Positions 1 to 9,782 of a DNA stretch of 64,000 nucleotides are shown here, in pieces. Origin of the DNA: Leguminivora glycinivorella (lineage: Eukaryota > Arthropoda > Insecta > Lepidoptera > Tortricidae); NCBI RefSeq assembly GCF_023078275.1, contig NC_062993.1, forward strand, positions 3,223,252-3,287,251, read 5' to 3'. The position numbers and the translations under genes were made by a program. The notes beneath the pieces were generated by a model that made no database searches, was not told where the DNA came from, and worked only from the letters and a program-made list of their open reading frames with translations. Position 1 is the first letter of the stretch. The number at the start of each line of letters is the position of its first letter.

Positions 1-540
1 TAAAATATCAATATTTTAGCACAATTTTATTATTTTAAAGGTTGAGGATCATAATGTGAGATGAATTGATTAAATAACACATGGATTTAGCCAGTATCTG
101 ATAAGTTAAGTAGAATGGAAATTAAAGACATTTTGACTACAAGGTTTGTTTACGTTGTTCACAAATTCTATTGACGGCGACTTTATAATTAAAAAAAAAG
201 TCCGTTAAAATAGCGAAGGTCTGATTACGATGGACAAAATGTTAAAAATAAATAGACGGTTACAGGAAGTGGCTCGTTACCTGTACACCGTACAAGCCCG
301 ACCTTTGTAAATAAGGTATTTAGTTTGAGATGCTCCGTTTTTGAGGTTTGTCGGTTGAATATTGGATTGATCGGAATTTTGTGTGGTTTCGGCGAATTCT
401 TGTTAGGATGGTATTGATTTTGGTTGAGGGATAATAAATACAGGTTAGCACGAATGAGTGGCTCGCTTTTACATCGCAATGCTGATCCGTGGTACGAGGA
501 AGTCGCCAGCTCTTCTTCGGTCACCAGTTAACAGGGTACA
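1..540. other. Unassigned AT-rich sequence
   Basis: I recognise no gene or repeat here. The short open frames in this stretch have no family motif and no initiation context worth reporting. Confidence 0.4.
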
Positions 541-694
541 TAGCCCAATGGCGCAAACGCTCGCGAAACGCCCACGAAACGAAGCGCTCGTAGATGTCTA
601 TCTCTATCGCTCGTGCGGATTGGTGGCGACAGAGCTAGACTATCTTTCGCAACGTTTCGTTTTCATTTCGCGTCGCAGAAATGCCATTCGGCTA
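541..694. mobile_element. Short MITE with TAGCC(G/C)AATGGC ends
   Basis: The element starts TAGCCCAATGGC and ends GCCATTCGGCTA, an imperfect terminal inverted repeat. It is more GC-rich than its surroundings and contains GCGAAACG-type internal repeats. A second copy lies at 31633-32201 in the opposite orientation, where it is split by another repeat. No coding capacity is visible. Confidence 0.55.
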
Positions 695-1039
695 CGGCAC
701 AGGTTACGTCAACCAGACCCTTAGCGCTTTCTGCGAAAAACTCGCGTTTAATCTAACTAAATTGCAGCTGGCGCAGATGCCCTGACCATTAGAAGGATAA
801 ATTGGACCAACCTCTAATATGGTGAAGCTTCGGGGAAGCTGTGAAAGGTGTCACGGGACCTCCTGGGGAATGTTGGCAGCACTGCGGTGACTTTTCAACC
901 CGGAACGCGTGCCACGTGGACAGTGTGGACACCGAAACAAATGCGGCAGAGGCAAGCCGTCTTCCAGCGAACAGGACTCAGAAATTGCGCCGGTCACAAG
1001 GATTGTGGGTTATGTAATTATGTTATAATAGTATTATTT

Positions 1040-1352
1040 AAACCAAATAGGATCAAGTATTATAGAGACTTACTGTCAAGGTAAAATGTGTAATCACAAT
1101 CACAAGAGATTGGCAGTCTATGCACACTGCCAATCTCTTGACCACAGTTTGAACCTCAGTTTTGACAATATGGCCCATATTCTTAGCTTTATATGTGTTA
1201 AAATGTCAAACATTAATATTAGCGCCGTCTAGCTGAGCGTACCCCAAAGGTGTAATGCCATCTAGGCCACCGTACCTTTTTCTGTATGGTACTGAGGTAC
1301 GTTTTTTTCTTAGACTTTATCTGTCTGTACGGTGTTATATATGTCTTTAGTA
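1040..1352 (+). repeat. Interspersed repeat family L, copy 1
   Basis: About 300 bp shared with 12055-12352 and, inverted, 54718-54995. Landmarks in order are GTATTATAGAGA, ACTGTCAA, CATATTCTTAGCTTTATATG, GCGCC(A/G)TCTAG and a T-run after GGTACG. This copy has a short hairpin (AGAGATTGGCAGT and its complement, about 1104-1139) that the other copies lack. No ORF is preserved between copies, so I read it as a non-coding transposable element. Confidence 0.65.
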
Positions 1353-1927
1353 ATATCTATCGACAAAAGAGATAGCCGATAATCCAATTTCCTCACTTTG
1401 TACATAATGATACGATACTAAAATTAATTGCTACACCGTGTCCTAATAACCGTCGAAGATTCCCTATTTCGGTCACACACCTCCACTGTTTCAACACTTG
1501 CACACACCATTTTCAACCATATCACATAATCTTAAGGGTGGGAATTCTGTGCTTTAACATCAGAAGCCAGACAGCGAAGTCATATAAATTGATATAAGAA
1601 CGTTACATGCAGGGTAACGTTTTCTAGTTACTTGAATTTGAACCCAAAATGAACGGGAGAAGGTTGTAAATTGTAGTGAATTAGGTTAGCTGTTTTGAAC
1701 AGTCTGGTTTGCTTAGTAGTATTTATAAATAGTGAAGTGTATTTTATTTAGCTTAGAATGGTGTACTTATGTTATGTTGCTAGACAATTTTTTGCAAGTC
1801 TGCGGATTTCTGTAATATCAAAATAGTTTAGTTGGATTACCATAGATATAGATATAGCCTCAGTTTGAAACGAAAAACGAAAACATTTTTGCGCAGATAA
1901 ACTTTTTGTTAATGCATATTTTTAAAT
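1353..1927. other. Unassigned sequence
   Basis: AT-rich, with no gene, tRNA or repeat that I can support. Confidence 0.35.
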
Positions 1928-2095
1928 TAAAGGAAAAAGGCGGTTGAGAATTGAGGGAGGCATGGATAAATTCGCACACATTCAGCGTGGCGCAGTTGGA
2001 AGCGCGATGGCCCCGGCAAGGCCAAAGGTCGAAGGTTCGAGTCCTGCCGGAGGTGTGAATTTTTCCATTTTTCCTTTAATTTAAAAATATGTTAT
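1928..2095 (+). repeat. tRNA-derived SINE-like repeat, copy 1 (degenerate)
   Basis: A tRNA-like core (GTGGCGCAGTTGG as A-box region, GGTTCGAGTCC as B-box) sits between conserved flanks GGATAAATTCGCACACAT and TTTCCATTTTTCC. The same core and flanks occur at 20821-20990, so this is a mobile repeat and not a lone tRNA gene. Here the 5' acceptor strand is missing and the T stem is mispaired. A third 3' scrap (TCCTGCTGGAGATGTGAAT) lies near 2650. Confidence 0.6.
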
Positions 2096-2660
2096 ATCGC
2101 TCGCACACGTTTCTACATGATAAAAACACATTTTTGATAGTTCAACAGATCGTTCTTTAGCGATAAGACCGCCTGTTGTCTACCTCTATTAATCATTTGT
2201 TTCGTCTCTACTTTCTGTATCTTTTACTGAGGTGTGCAAATAAAGAGTATTCTATCTATACTATATATCTATCTGTCTATATACTTGCACCTTAGCGCAT
2301 CACGGTTTAGAATGAACAGTTATTTTAATATGATTATCAAACATAAAACACAGTCATGCATGTTAAAAAATTACCTTTTTATAACTGAAGAAACGTTTTC
2401 GCAGTCTCGCTGACCTGTAACAAAAAACACAATTTTAATTATAAGGTCAGTGTCGAGAGAAGAGAAGACCGTCTACGCGGAAACACCGAAGACAAATTAA
2501 GTTCCGAACGTTAAAAAAAAGAGACAAGTAAAGATAGACAGGGTCAAACATTACACACACTTTTTTATTCAGCAGAAACATTTGTAAGTGATGGGTACTA
2601 TTCATAGGTACTAAAGGAAAAAATAGAAAGATCATCTCCAACCGAAAGCTGTCCTGCTGG
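2096..2660. other. Unassigned AT-rich sequence with a CTAT-rich microsatellite
   Basis: No gene seen. A degenerate CTATCTATA tract lies near 2250-2285. Confidence 0.35.
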
Positions 2661-2666
2661 AGATGT

Positions 2667-2835
2667 GAATTTTTTGAGATGTGTCCATGTCTATGGCATC
2701 GTAGCTCCCGAACGGATGAACCGATTTAGATTTTTTGTTTGAAATCTGAATTAGTCGGGAGTGTTCTTAGCCATGTTTCATGAAAATCAGTCCACTATGT
2801 CAGGGTTTTTTTCAAAATTTTAATTTTGTGGTTAT
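2667..2835 (+). repeat. Q-family repeat (CGAACGGATGAACCGATTT), partial
   Basis: Contains the family core CGAACGGATGAACCGATTT and the tail AAAATTTTAATTTTGTGG. The head (CCCCCGACGCAAAAACGACGGG) is missing. Fuller copies occur at 23896-24052, 43668-43972, 50509-51081 and 62880-63090. Confidence 0.6.
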
Positions 2836-3110
2836 ATCAGCATTGTTATAAATAGTACATCACTTATCATAAAAAGATAACTCCGCCAATAAACATAAAA
2901 GAAGCGTCTTAAATGTCCCGTGAAAGATAGCTTTATGACCCACATTAAACCATTGTTCTGGGGAAAACGTCTCAAAACAAAGAGGACTGACTGCAGAACG
3001 AACAAAAGAGGGAATGCAAGATTCACTATTTCCTTTGTTAAATTATATCTCAATTAGAACACGGATTTCAAGAATTAATCCCGATTTGACGTTTAATCAT
3101 TCATAGGTAC

Positions 3111-3346
3111 TGTATTATATGCTATTGAGTGTTCCTTACATCCTGGCTCGCTAACATACACGGCCGCGCACACGTTTATCTTATTTATTGCCGCTCCTCC
3201 GAGCTGCATCCCTCGGCTCTGGCCACAGACTAGCCTACGTTCCGCGCGCCATGTATGCCCGAGACAGGTATAGGACCTCTGTGGTGTGCGTATTACGGGA
3301 TGTTTGAGACCAGTACTTAACTGTCCAAACCCGTACATACACTACA
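3111..3346 (-). repeat. 3' LTR
   Basis: 236 bp, begins TGTATTATATGC on the plus strand and ends ACATACACTACA. It matches 9249-9484 base for base as far as I can read. On its outer side lies GGTAC, repeated after the other LTR. Confidence 0.93.
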
Positions 3347-3360
3347 TCCCTCCTTCCTTA
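3347..3360 (-). other. Polypurine tract
   Basis: On the minus strand the 14 bases TAAGGAAGGAGGGA abut the 3' LTR, the expected position and composition for the plus-strand DNA primer. Confidence 0.8.
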
Positions 3361-3474
3361 TAGATTTAGAAACCTCTTTCAAGATTATAAAAATAAGAAC
3401 AACTGTACCATTAAGACTTTATTAAAAATCTTCAACTTCAGTTACAACATAACTAACAACGTAAACCCAGCAAC

Positions 3475-6018
3475 TTAATAGTCTACAACTAGGTTAATCT
3501 GCCACTCCCCGTCTACTCTCTTGAGATGTACAACGTTCCTTCTATACCTCTGACCTGTTTCGTCGTTTACGACTTCCACATCTCCTCCATTCACTTTTTC
3601 CACCGTAAGTGTTGTAGCTCCGAAAGGTGTGCTTAACTTGTTCTCCTTAGTTATATTCTTCATAACGACTTTATCGCCTTCTACCAATGTACATTCTTTT
3701 GCTTTTCTTTTTTCATCGGTGTACTCCTTTCCTTTCTCTTTTAATTCCTTGTCCTTGTCCCTAACCTCCATATCTACATCTTTATTTTCTAAATTGAAAT
3801 CTCCTTTTCGACTCAGGTCGCTTACCATAGGGATTTTATCTCGAAATTGTCGTCTAAAGAATAGTTCTGCGAGTGTTTTTCCTGTGTCTGAATGTGGTGT
3901 ACTGTTATACATTCCTATGTATTCGATTAAGGCCAATTTCCAATCTTTTTTTTCTACTTGGCTTATCCTTAACCTCTTCAAAATGTCTTTATTCTGTCTC
4001 TCGACTTCTCCGTTCATTTGCGGCCAGTACGGGATCGTTGAGTGTAATGTAATCCCTCTTTCTTTGCAGAAAGATTTGAAATGATCCGATATAAATTGAC
4101 GCCCATTGTCCGCCGTGATGGTCGCCGGGTCACCCAAGCGACTGAAAATTTCTAATAGGTGTTTTGTCATTTCCGTACTGTCTATTTTCCGGCAGATTTT
4201 AACTTCTTTATACCTGCTAAAATAATCAATTATCACAAAGATATGATCTCCGCTGGGTAATGGGCCAAGCAAATCTATGGCCACGTCTTTCCATGCTTCA
4301 TCAGGCAATTCGCGTCGCTTTAGCGGATTAGGCGGATTGGGAGCCGATACTAATGTGCATCCTGCACAAGATTTAACTAGCTTCTCGGCTTCTCTATCGT
4401 ACTTAGGCCACCAAACTTTCGCTCTCAACCGGGCCTTCATGGCGACTATTCCTGGATGACCTTCATGAGCAGCTGTGAGGATTATCTTCCGAAGATCTTT
4501 TGGAATAACTATTCGTGTTCCTCTCAGGAGAATCTCTTCATAAAAGCATAGCTCAGTCTGAAACAGTTTATATATTTTTACCTCCTCATCCCAGTTATTG
4601 TGGTACAGTCCAGCCTTGACTTTTTGTATTTCTGGGTCTTTTTCAGAGTAGTATGCCACTTCATTTAACGAAATAGCCCTTGGCCTTATGTACTCCACTA
4701 TCTGCTGTATGTGGTGTTCTATGGGCTCGCCGCTAGATAGATTGTTGTCATTCAGTCTAGACAATGGATCAGCAATATTGTTTTTTCCTGGTCGGTATAT
4801 AACTTTAAATTTGTAAGATTGAAGTCGCAGGATCCATCTTTCTATTCTTGCACAGGGTTTTGACTTAGGTCCAAAAATAACTTCTAATGGTTTGTGGTCT
4901 GTTATCAAGTCGAACTGTTTACCATATAAAAATATATGGAAATGTTCTATCGCCCATACCAATGCAAGTGCCTCCTTCTCAGTCTGGCAGTACCTTCTTT
5001 CACAGTCAGTCAGTGTTCTACTGCCAAAGGCAATGATTCGGGGTTCATTATCATGTATTTGGACCAGAACTGCCCCAAGACCTACAGGACTCGCATCGGC
5101 AATCACAACAGTCTTCTTACTGACATCATAGTAGCCTAATGTAGGTATGTTGCTGATTGCTTCTTTCAGTGCTTGAAATGCAGACTGTTGTTTACATCCC
5201 CAATCATTTTGCAAAACTGTATTTTTTCCAGGCCTGTTCCGTAGAAGTAATTTCATAGGCTCCGTCAACGTTGAAAGGTTTGGTATCCACCTGCCTACAT
5301 AGTTCACCAAACCCATGAAGCTTTGTAATTCACCAACGGTTTTGGGTGATCTAAATTGTTGAATTGCCGATAAATACTTTTGCAACGGTCTTACCCCCTC
5401 TGCTGACAATTCATGTCCAAGAAAGTGAACTTTAGTGACTCCAATTATGCATTTTTCTTCTTTCAGTACTACATTGTTTTCCTTTAAGACGTTTGTAACT
5501 TGTTGAAGCCTTGTGTCATGCTCTTCTTTGTCTCTTCCATAAACTAGTATGTCGTCCATAAAATTTATAACCCCTTCACAACCAAGTAATAGTTTCTCTA
5601 TGGTTTTTTGAAAAATCTCTGGGGCACATGTAATTCCAAACATTAAGCGTTTGTACCTGTACATGCCTAGACTGGTGATGAATGTTGTTATATGTCTGGA
5701 ATCTGGGTGAAGCTCTAATTGATGAAAAGCATCTCTGATGTCTAACTTGCTGAAGTACTTGGCATCACGCACTTGTGGTAGTAACTTATCCATGGTAGGC
5801 AAGGGATGATTTTCTCTCATTATGGCTGCATTTGCCCTCCTCATGTCTACACATAAGCGAAGTTCTCCGTTTTCCTTTAAAATTGGCACAATTGGAGATA
5901 CCCATTTTGATGAGCCCGATACTTCTGTATTTTTGCATGCAAAACTGTATTTTTTCCAGGCCTGTTCCGTAGAAGTAATTTCATAGGCTCCGTCAACGTT
6001 GAAAGGTTTGGTATCCAC
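3475..6018 (-). pseudogene. Gypsy pol, downstream part: RT, RNase H, integrase
   Basis: An open frame that holds a complete second copy of the reverse transcriptase palm (KLDIRDAFHQLELHP, FMDDILVYG), then RNase H (VIADASPVGLGAVL, TEKEALALVWA, TDHKPL), the integrase zinc region (HEGHPG...CAGC) and the DDE core (AIDLLGPLP, ITADNGRQF, NGEVERQNK). The displayed 5' end is a GTG inside duplicated sequence, so it is not a real start. In the ancestral element this was continuous with gag-protease; the 728-bp offset of the internal duplication is not a multiple of three and shifts the frame. The C-terminus is basic and charged. Catalytic residues look intact, but the polyprotein as arranged is interrupted. 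Confidence 0.9.
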
Positions 6019-6654
6019 CTGCCTACATAGTTCACCAAACCCATGAAGCTTTGTAATTCACCAACGGTTTTGGGTGATCTAAATTGTTGAATTGCCGATA
6101 AATACTTTTGCAACGGTCTTACCCCCTCTGCTGACAATTCATGTCCAAGAAAGTGAACTTTAGTGACTCCAATTATGCATTTTTCTTCTTTCAGTACTAC
6201 ATTGTTTTCCTTTAAGACGTTTGTAACTTGTTGAAGCCTTGTGTCATGCTCTTCTTTGTCTCTTCCATAAACTAGTATGTCGTCCATAAAATTTATAACC
6301 CCTTCACAACCAAGTAATAGTTTCTCTATGGTTTTTTGAAAAATCTCTGGGGCACATGTAATTCCAAACATTAAGCGTTTGTACCTGTACATGCCTAGAC
6401 TGGTGATGAATGTTGTTATATGTCTGGAATCTGGGTGAAGCTCTAATTGATGAAAAGCATCTCTGATGTCTAACTTGCTGAAGTACTTGGCATCACGCAC
6501 TTGTGGTAGTAACTTATCCATGGTAGGCAAGGGATGATTTTCTCTCATTATGGCTGCATTTGCCCTCCTCATGTCTACACATAAGCGAAGTTCTCCGTTT
6601 TCCTTTAAAATTGGCACAATTGGAGATACCCATTTTGATGAGCCCGATACTTCT
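5211..6654 (-). repeat. Tandem duplication inside the RT domain
   Basis: Segment 5211-5926 (716 bp) recurs at 5939-6654 with no difference that I can see. A 12-base filler (5927-5938, GTATTTTTGCAT) separates the copies, giving a 728-bp offset. The unit covers most of the RT from KWVSPI to the post-thumb region. It duplicates the FMDD active site and frameshifts the ORF. It could be a replication-time template switch or an assembly artefact. Confidence 0.9.
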
Positions 6655-8024
6655 TCTATAATATCCCTTTTAATTAAATCCTGTAACTTCTCTTCCACTT
6701 TCTTTTCTAATGGTATTGGAATTCTTCTGAGTGGCTGTGATACTGGTTGGATAGTCTCATCTATGGGTATATGTATCAATACATTTTTTATTTTGGGAAA
6801 TGTTTCTTCTTGTATCTGGTTGATGTCTAAACCTAATTTGAGGACACCCAACTGTTTTGCTGTATCTCTACCTAATAGGTTTCTTGTGCCCTCAGTAATG
6901 ACATAAAAAGTGGCATCTTGAGTTTGACTTCCAACTTTTATATTTGCTTTAAAAGTGCCTTGTAGGGATAGCGCAGTTGTACTTCCATAAGGTACAAATG
7001 TCTTGTGTAAATCCTTATTTTGGTCATATATCACAACATTATTTCGTATCATTTCTGTCCAAGTTTCTTTGCCAATCAAGTTCCATTTGGATCCCGAATC
7101 AATCAACATGCTTATATTGAATCCTCCAACTTCACAATCAATAGTGTCATCGCTATCAATGTTGAATACATACTGCACTTCTTCTATTTGTGAGGTCATT
7201 TGGTTAACACCTTGGTGAGGTTCTCTATTACTCTTGAATTTCTTATTGCTGGAATTCCTATCCTCAGCAAGCTTTCTTTTCCGACACATTTGCTGGAAGT
7301 GGCCAATGCGCTTACACTTAAAACATTCTTTATCAATTGCCGGGCATTTCAGATGAGAGCGGCTTCCGCATCGTTGACAAGGTTCTTTAAATTTTTTCAC
7401 ATAATTACTATTTTGCTTTGTACTTATTTTATTAACTTCTTCCTTATTTGTAGATTTTTCTGCAAAATCTTCTAACTGTCTGTTAACTGCTTCTAATGAA
7501 TTTGCCTCATAGATAATTTTCTCTAATGTCATATCATCTCCTGCACGCAATATCTTTTTCCTCAATTCACTTGAAGACCCTTTTTCTATAATCTGGTCGA
7601 TAATGTGCTCATCTTTATTATGAAATTGGCATTTATCAGCTTGTTGACGTAACCTTACGAGAAATTTTTCAAACTTTTCATTTATTTCTTGTTTTACTTG
7701 CCTAAATAAGTGACGTTCATACACTTTACTCTGTTTAGGTGAAAAGTAGGAATCCAGTTTTGACAATGCAATTTGAAACACATCTTTTCTAGGTACGCCA
7801 TCTTCAGTTTCTGGATCTGGGATGTTGTAGAATATTTCTTGTAACTCCTGTCCCCCAAAATGAAGAAGACTAGCTCTCTTCTTTTCATTTTTTTCTATGC
7901 CTGCTGCATCAATATATATAAGAAGTGCCCTCTTCCAACGCTCCCAACGTGCTCCCAAGGAAGTTGGTTCTCCTCCACATTCAAATTTGTCCAATGTCAG
8001 TGCCATGGCCCCTGAACGTGCCAT
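5877..8024 (-). pseudogene. Gypsy gag-protease-RT, upstream part
   Basis: Starts at an ATG at 8024 with A at -3 and G at +4. Residues 1-210 are a gag-like helical region. Two zinc knuckles lie at about 216-247 (CX2CX4HX2C, then canonical CX2CX4HX4C, CFKCKRIGHFQQMC). An aspartic protease motif LIDSGSKWNLIG lies at about 307-318, and RT starts near residue 464 with FMDD at about 579-582. After the first RT copy the frame runs into duplicated sequence and ends with about 20 unrelated residues. Gag and pol share one frame, as in several single-ORF Gypsy lineages. Clade placement (Mag-like or K02A2.6-like) would need a tree. Confidence 0.9.
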
Positions 8025-8029
8025 TGTAA

Positions 8030-9227
8030 CTGCCTAAAAGAACAAATTACACTAATTAGTACTTTTCTAACTCTCAATTCTCCTGAGCCTACCTATTTGT
8101 AGTAACAAATATTAAGCACTAATGAACATATTTTGTTTTCAGTTGTAAAATTACTTAAGAGGTCTAATCATAAGTTTCTGACAATACCAGAGCGCAAACA
8201 TAGCAGAGCCCCCAAGGACAATCTTGTCACGACTTAACCAGTATTTTTATTGTATGACTAACGTCGCCGGATGATCAAGGCAAAGTCCCCGCAAAGACAA
8301 TCCATAACACCACTCGGCCGACGAAATCTAGATCCATCCAAAGATGTTGCTCAGTGGTCAAGGCAGAGTCCCCGCAAAGACAATCCATAACACCACTTGG
8401 CCGACGAAGTCTAGGTCCATCCAAAGATGTTGCTCAGTGGTCACGGCAGAGTCCCCGCAAAGACAATCCATACCACATAAGCCGACAATGTACTTTACAT
8501 TTCGCAAACAATGCCAATGCGTGATCAATGGAGAGTCCCCGCAAAGACAATATTGTCACGACTTATCCGACACAGTCATTATTTTCTCGGAACGAAACCC
8601 ATGTTTTAGGATAATGTCCGTATCCCAACATTGCATGATTTCCTTTCAGTTCAACGACTTACCCGAGCGTTAATCCGTCAATTCTATATTCGTGCTGAAT
8701 CCACCGAAGTTTTTTGCTTAAATTTTGTAGTAATAACAATTATTCTCCCCTGAAAAGGCTGAAAAGCTAAGAGTAAATATGTTATGTTAGTGACTTTTCG
8801 TTTAATTTTCTTTTTTGATAGATTCCACAGATGCAACATGTCTGTTCTCGCGCCAAATTACGGTTGGCCATACTGTTTTCGTACGATACTTCAAATTTGC
8901 CAACGTAACGATAACATCACTTATATATGAAGAAATCCAATACAGCAGTTGGTAGACCTGTATTTGATATCAACATATAAAAAAGAATAACAGGTTAATA
9001 AAATGCTTGAATGAAGTTTACACAAAAGTAAAATTTAAATTTTTCCTTGCAAAATTACGTTCATCAAGTCATTCCAACTCGACTTGAATTTAATTAATAT
9101 ATTTTAAGACCGATCTACTGACGTTACACGACTTTCTTCTTTATCTTATCATCTTTCAAAATTTAATATGGCGCCTGAGCGTATATGTTCGAACTACTTG
9201 TTATCATAGAATCAAATTATTACTCAC
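8030..9227 (-). other. Candidate leader intron of the LTR retrotransposon
   Basis: On the minus strand a donor-like AAC/GTGAGT lies about 20 bases after the 5' LTR (9227). An acceptor-like pyrimidine run ending TTTTAGGCAG lies at 8030, six bases before the gag ATG. Removing it would join the LTR-proximal leader directly to the start codon and drop the tandem-repeat array. This is inference from splice-site consensus only. Confidence 0.4.
8200..8570 (-). repeat. About 83-bp minisatellite in the retrotransposon leader
   Basis: The motif GTCCCCGCAAAGACAATCC recurs at 8285, 8368, 8451 and 8535 (spacing 83, 83, 84), with a weaker unit near 8203. It lies between the primer-binding region and gag. 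No protein is encoded. Confidence 0.85.
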
Positions 9228-9248
9228 GTTGATTTTACTCGTCGCCAA

Positions 9249-9484
9249 TGTATTATATGCTATTGAGTGTTCCTTACATCCTGGCTCGCTAACATACACG
9301 GCCGCGCACACGTTTATCTTATTTATTGCCGCTCCTCCGAGCTGCATCCCTCGGCTCTGGCCACAGACTAGCCTACGTTCCGCGCGCCATGTATGCCCGA
9401 GACAGGTATAGGACCTCTGTGGTGTGCGTATTACGGGATGTTTGAGACCAGTACTTAACTGTCCAAACCCGTACATACACTACA
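9249..9484 (-). repeat. 5' LTR
   Basis: Matches 3111-3346. The element's internal side begins (minus strand) TTGGCGACGAGTAAAATC, where the primer-binding site should be. I could not match it confidently to a specific tRNA 3' end. Confidence 0.93.
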
Positions 9485-9488
9485 GGTA

Positions 9489-9615
9489 CAGTCAACTAAT
9501 CTGAATCCTAGGCTACCTTTTCACAGTAAAAATCAAACTGACTTCCATAGCAAATAAAGCACGGTGTCAATACGACAGGGTTCTAGACTAGCCTAGGATT
9601 CTAATTGGTCGACTG
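9489..9615. mobile_element. 127-bp MITE with CAGTCAACTAATC ends, TA flanks
   Basis: Left end CAGTCAACTAATCTGAATCC and right end GGATTCTAATTGGTCGACTG form an imperfect terminal inverted repeat with TA on both sides, the Tc1/mariner-type target. The retrotransposon's duplicated GGTAC overlaps the MITE's left TA and first base, so the retrotransposon inserted at the MITE's edge. Confidence 0.75.
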
Positions 9616-9621
9616 TACTTG

Positions 9622-9782
9622 TATTTCCAAATTATTAGCAGGGGGCATGGAACTGCTCAAGTTTTACCTACTTCATTGGCTCAGCGACCCAAAAAGGATC
9701 TTGGCCTCCGACACAAAAGATCGCCACTCTGCCCTATCCTGAGTCACTTCACGTTGCTGCAGGCCGAGTTCTAACGACAGTA
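9622..9782 (-). pseudogene. RTE-clade LINE, C-terminal tail of ORF2
   Basis: On the minus strand, 9762 to 9673 reads LQQREVTQDRAEWRSFVSEA followed by about nine more residues and a stop, the form of the last residues of RTE-type endonuclease/reverse transcriptase proteins (a basic/acidic DRxxW segment). The rest of the element is absent (5' truncated, typical of LINEs). A short 3' untranslated region runs to about 9622. Confidence 0.65.

Larger units (their letters stand above)
3111..9484 (-). mobile_element. Ty3/Gypsy LTR retrotransposon, near-complete, recent insertion
   Basis: A 6374-bp element on the minus strand. It has two 236-bp LTRs that appear identical by eye (TG...CA ends) and a 5-bp target duplication GGTAC (3106-3110 and 9485-9489). 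Order in its own direction: 5' LTR (9249-9484), a 1.2-kb untranslated leader, gag-pol (8024 to 3475), polypurine tract (3360-3347), 3' LTR. Integrase follows RNase H, the Ty3/Gypsy order, and no env-like ORF is seen. Gag and pol shared one long frame before an internal duplication broke it. LTR identity implies a young insertion. Confidence 0.95.

Noticed and set aside
225..724. Overlapping open frames on both strands
   Set aside because: No motif, no conserved family, and one lies across a MITE; chance frames.
3629..4084. Plus-strand 151-residue frame within the retrotransposon
   Set aside because: Antisense shadow of integrase and the pol C-terminus.
8200..8570. CRISPR-like array
   Set aside because: Units are contiguous 83-bp tandem repeats inside a retrotransposon leader with no spacers; the sequence is eukaryotic.
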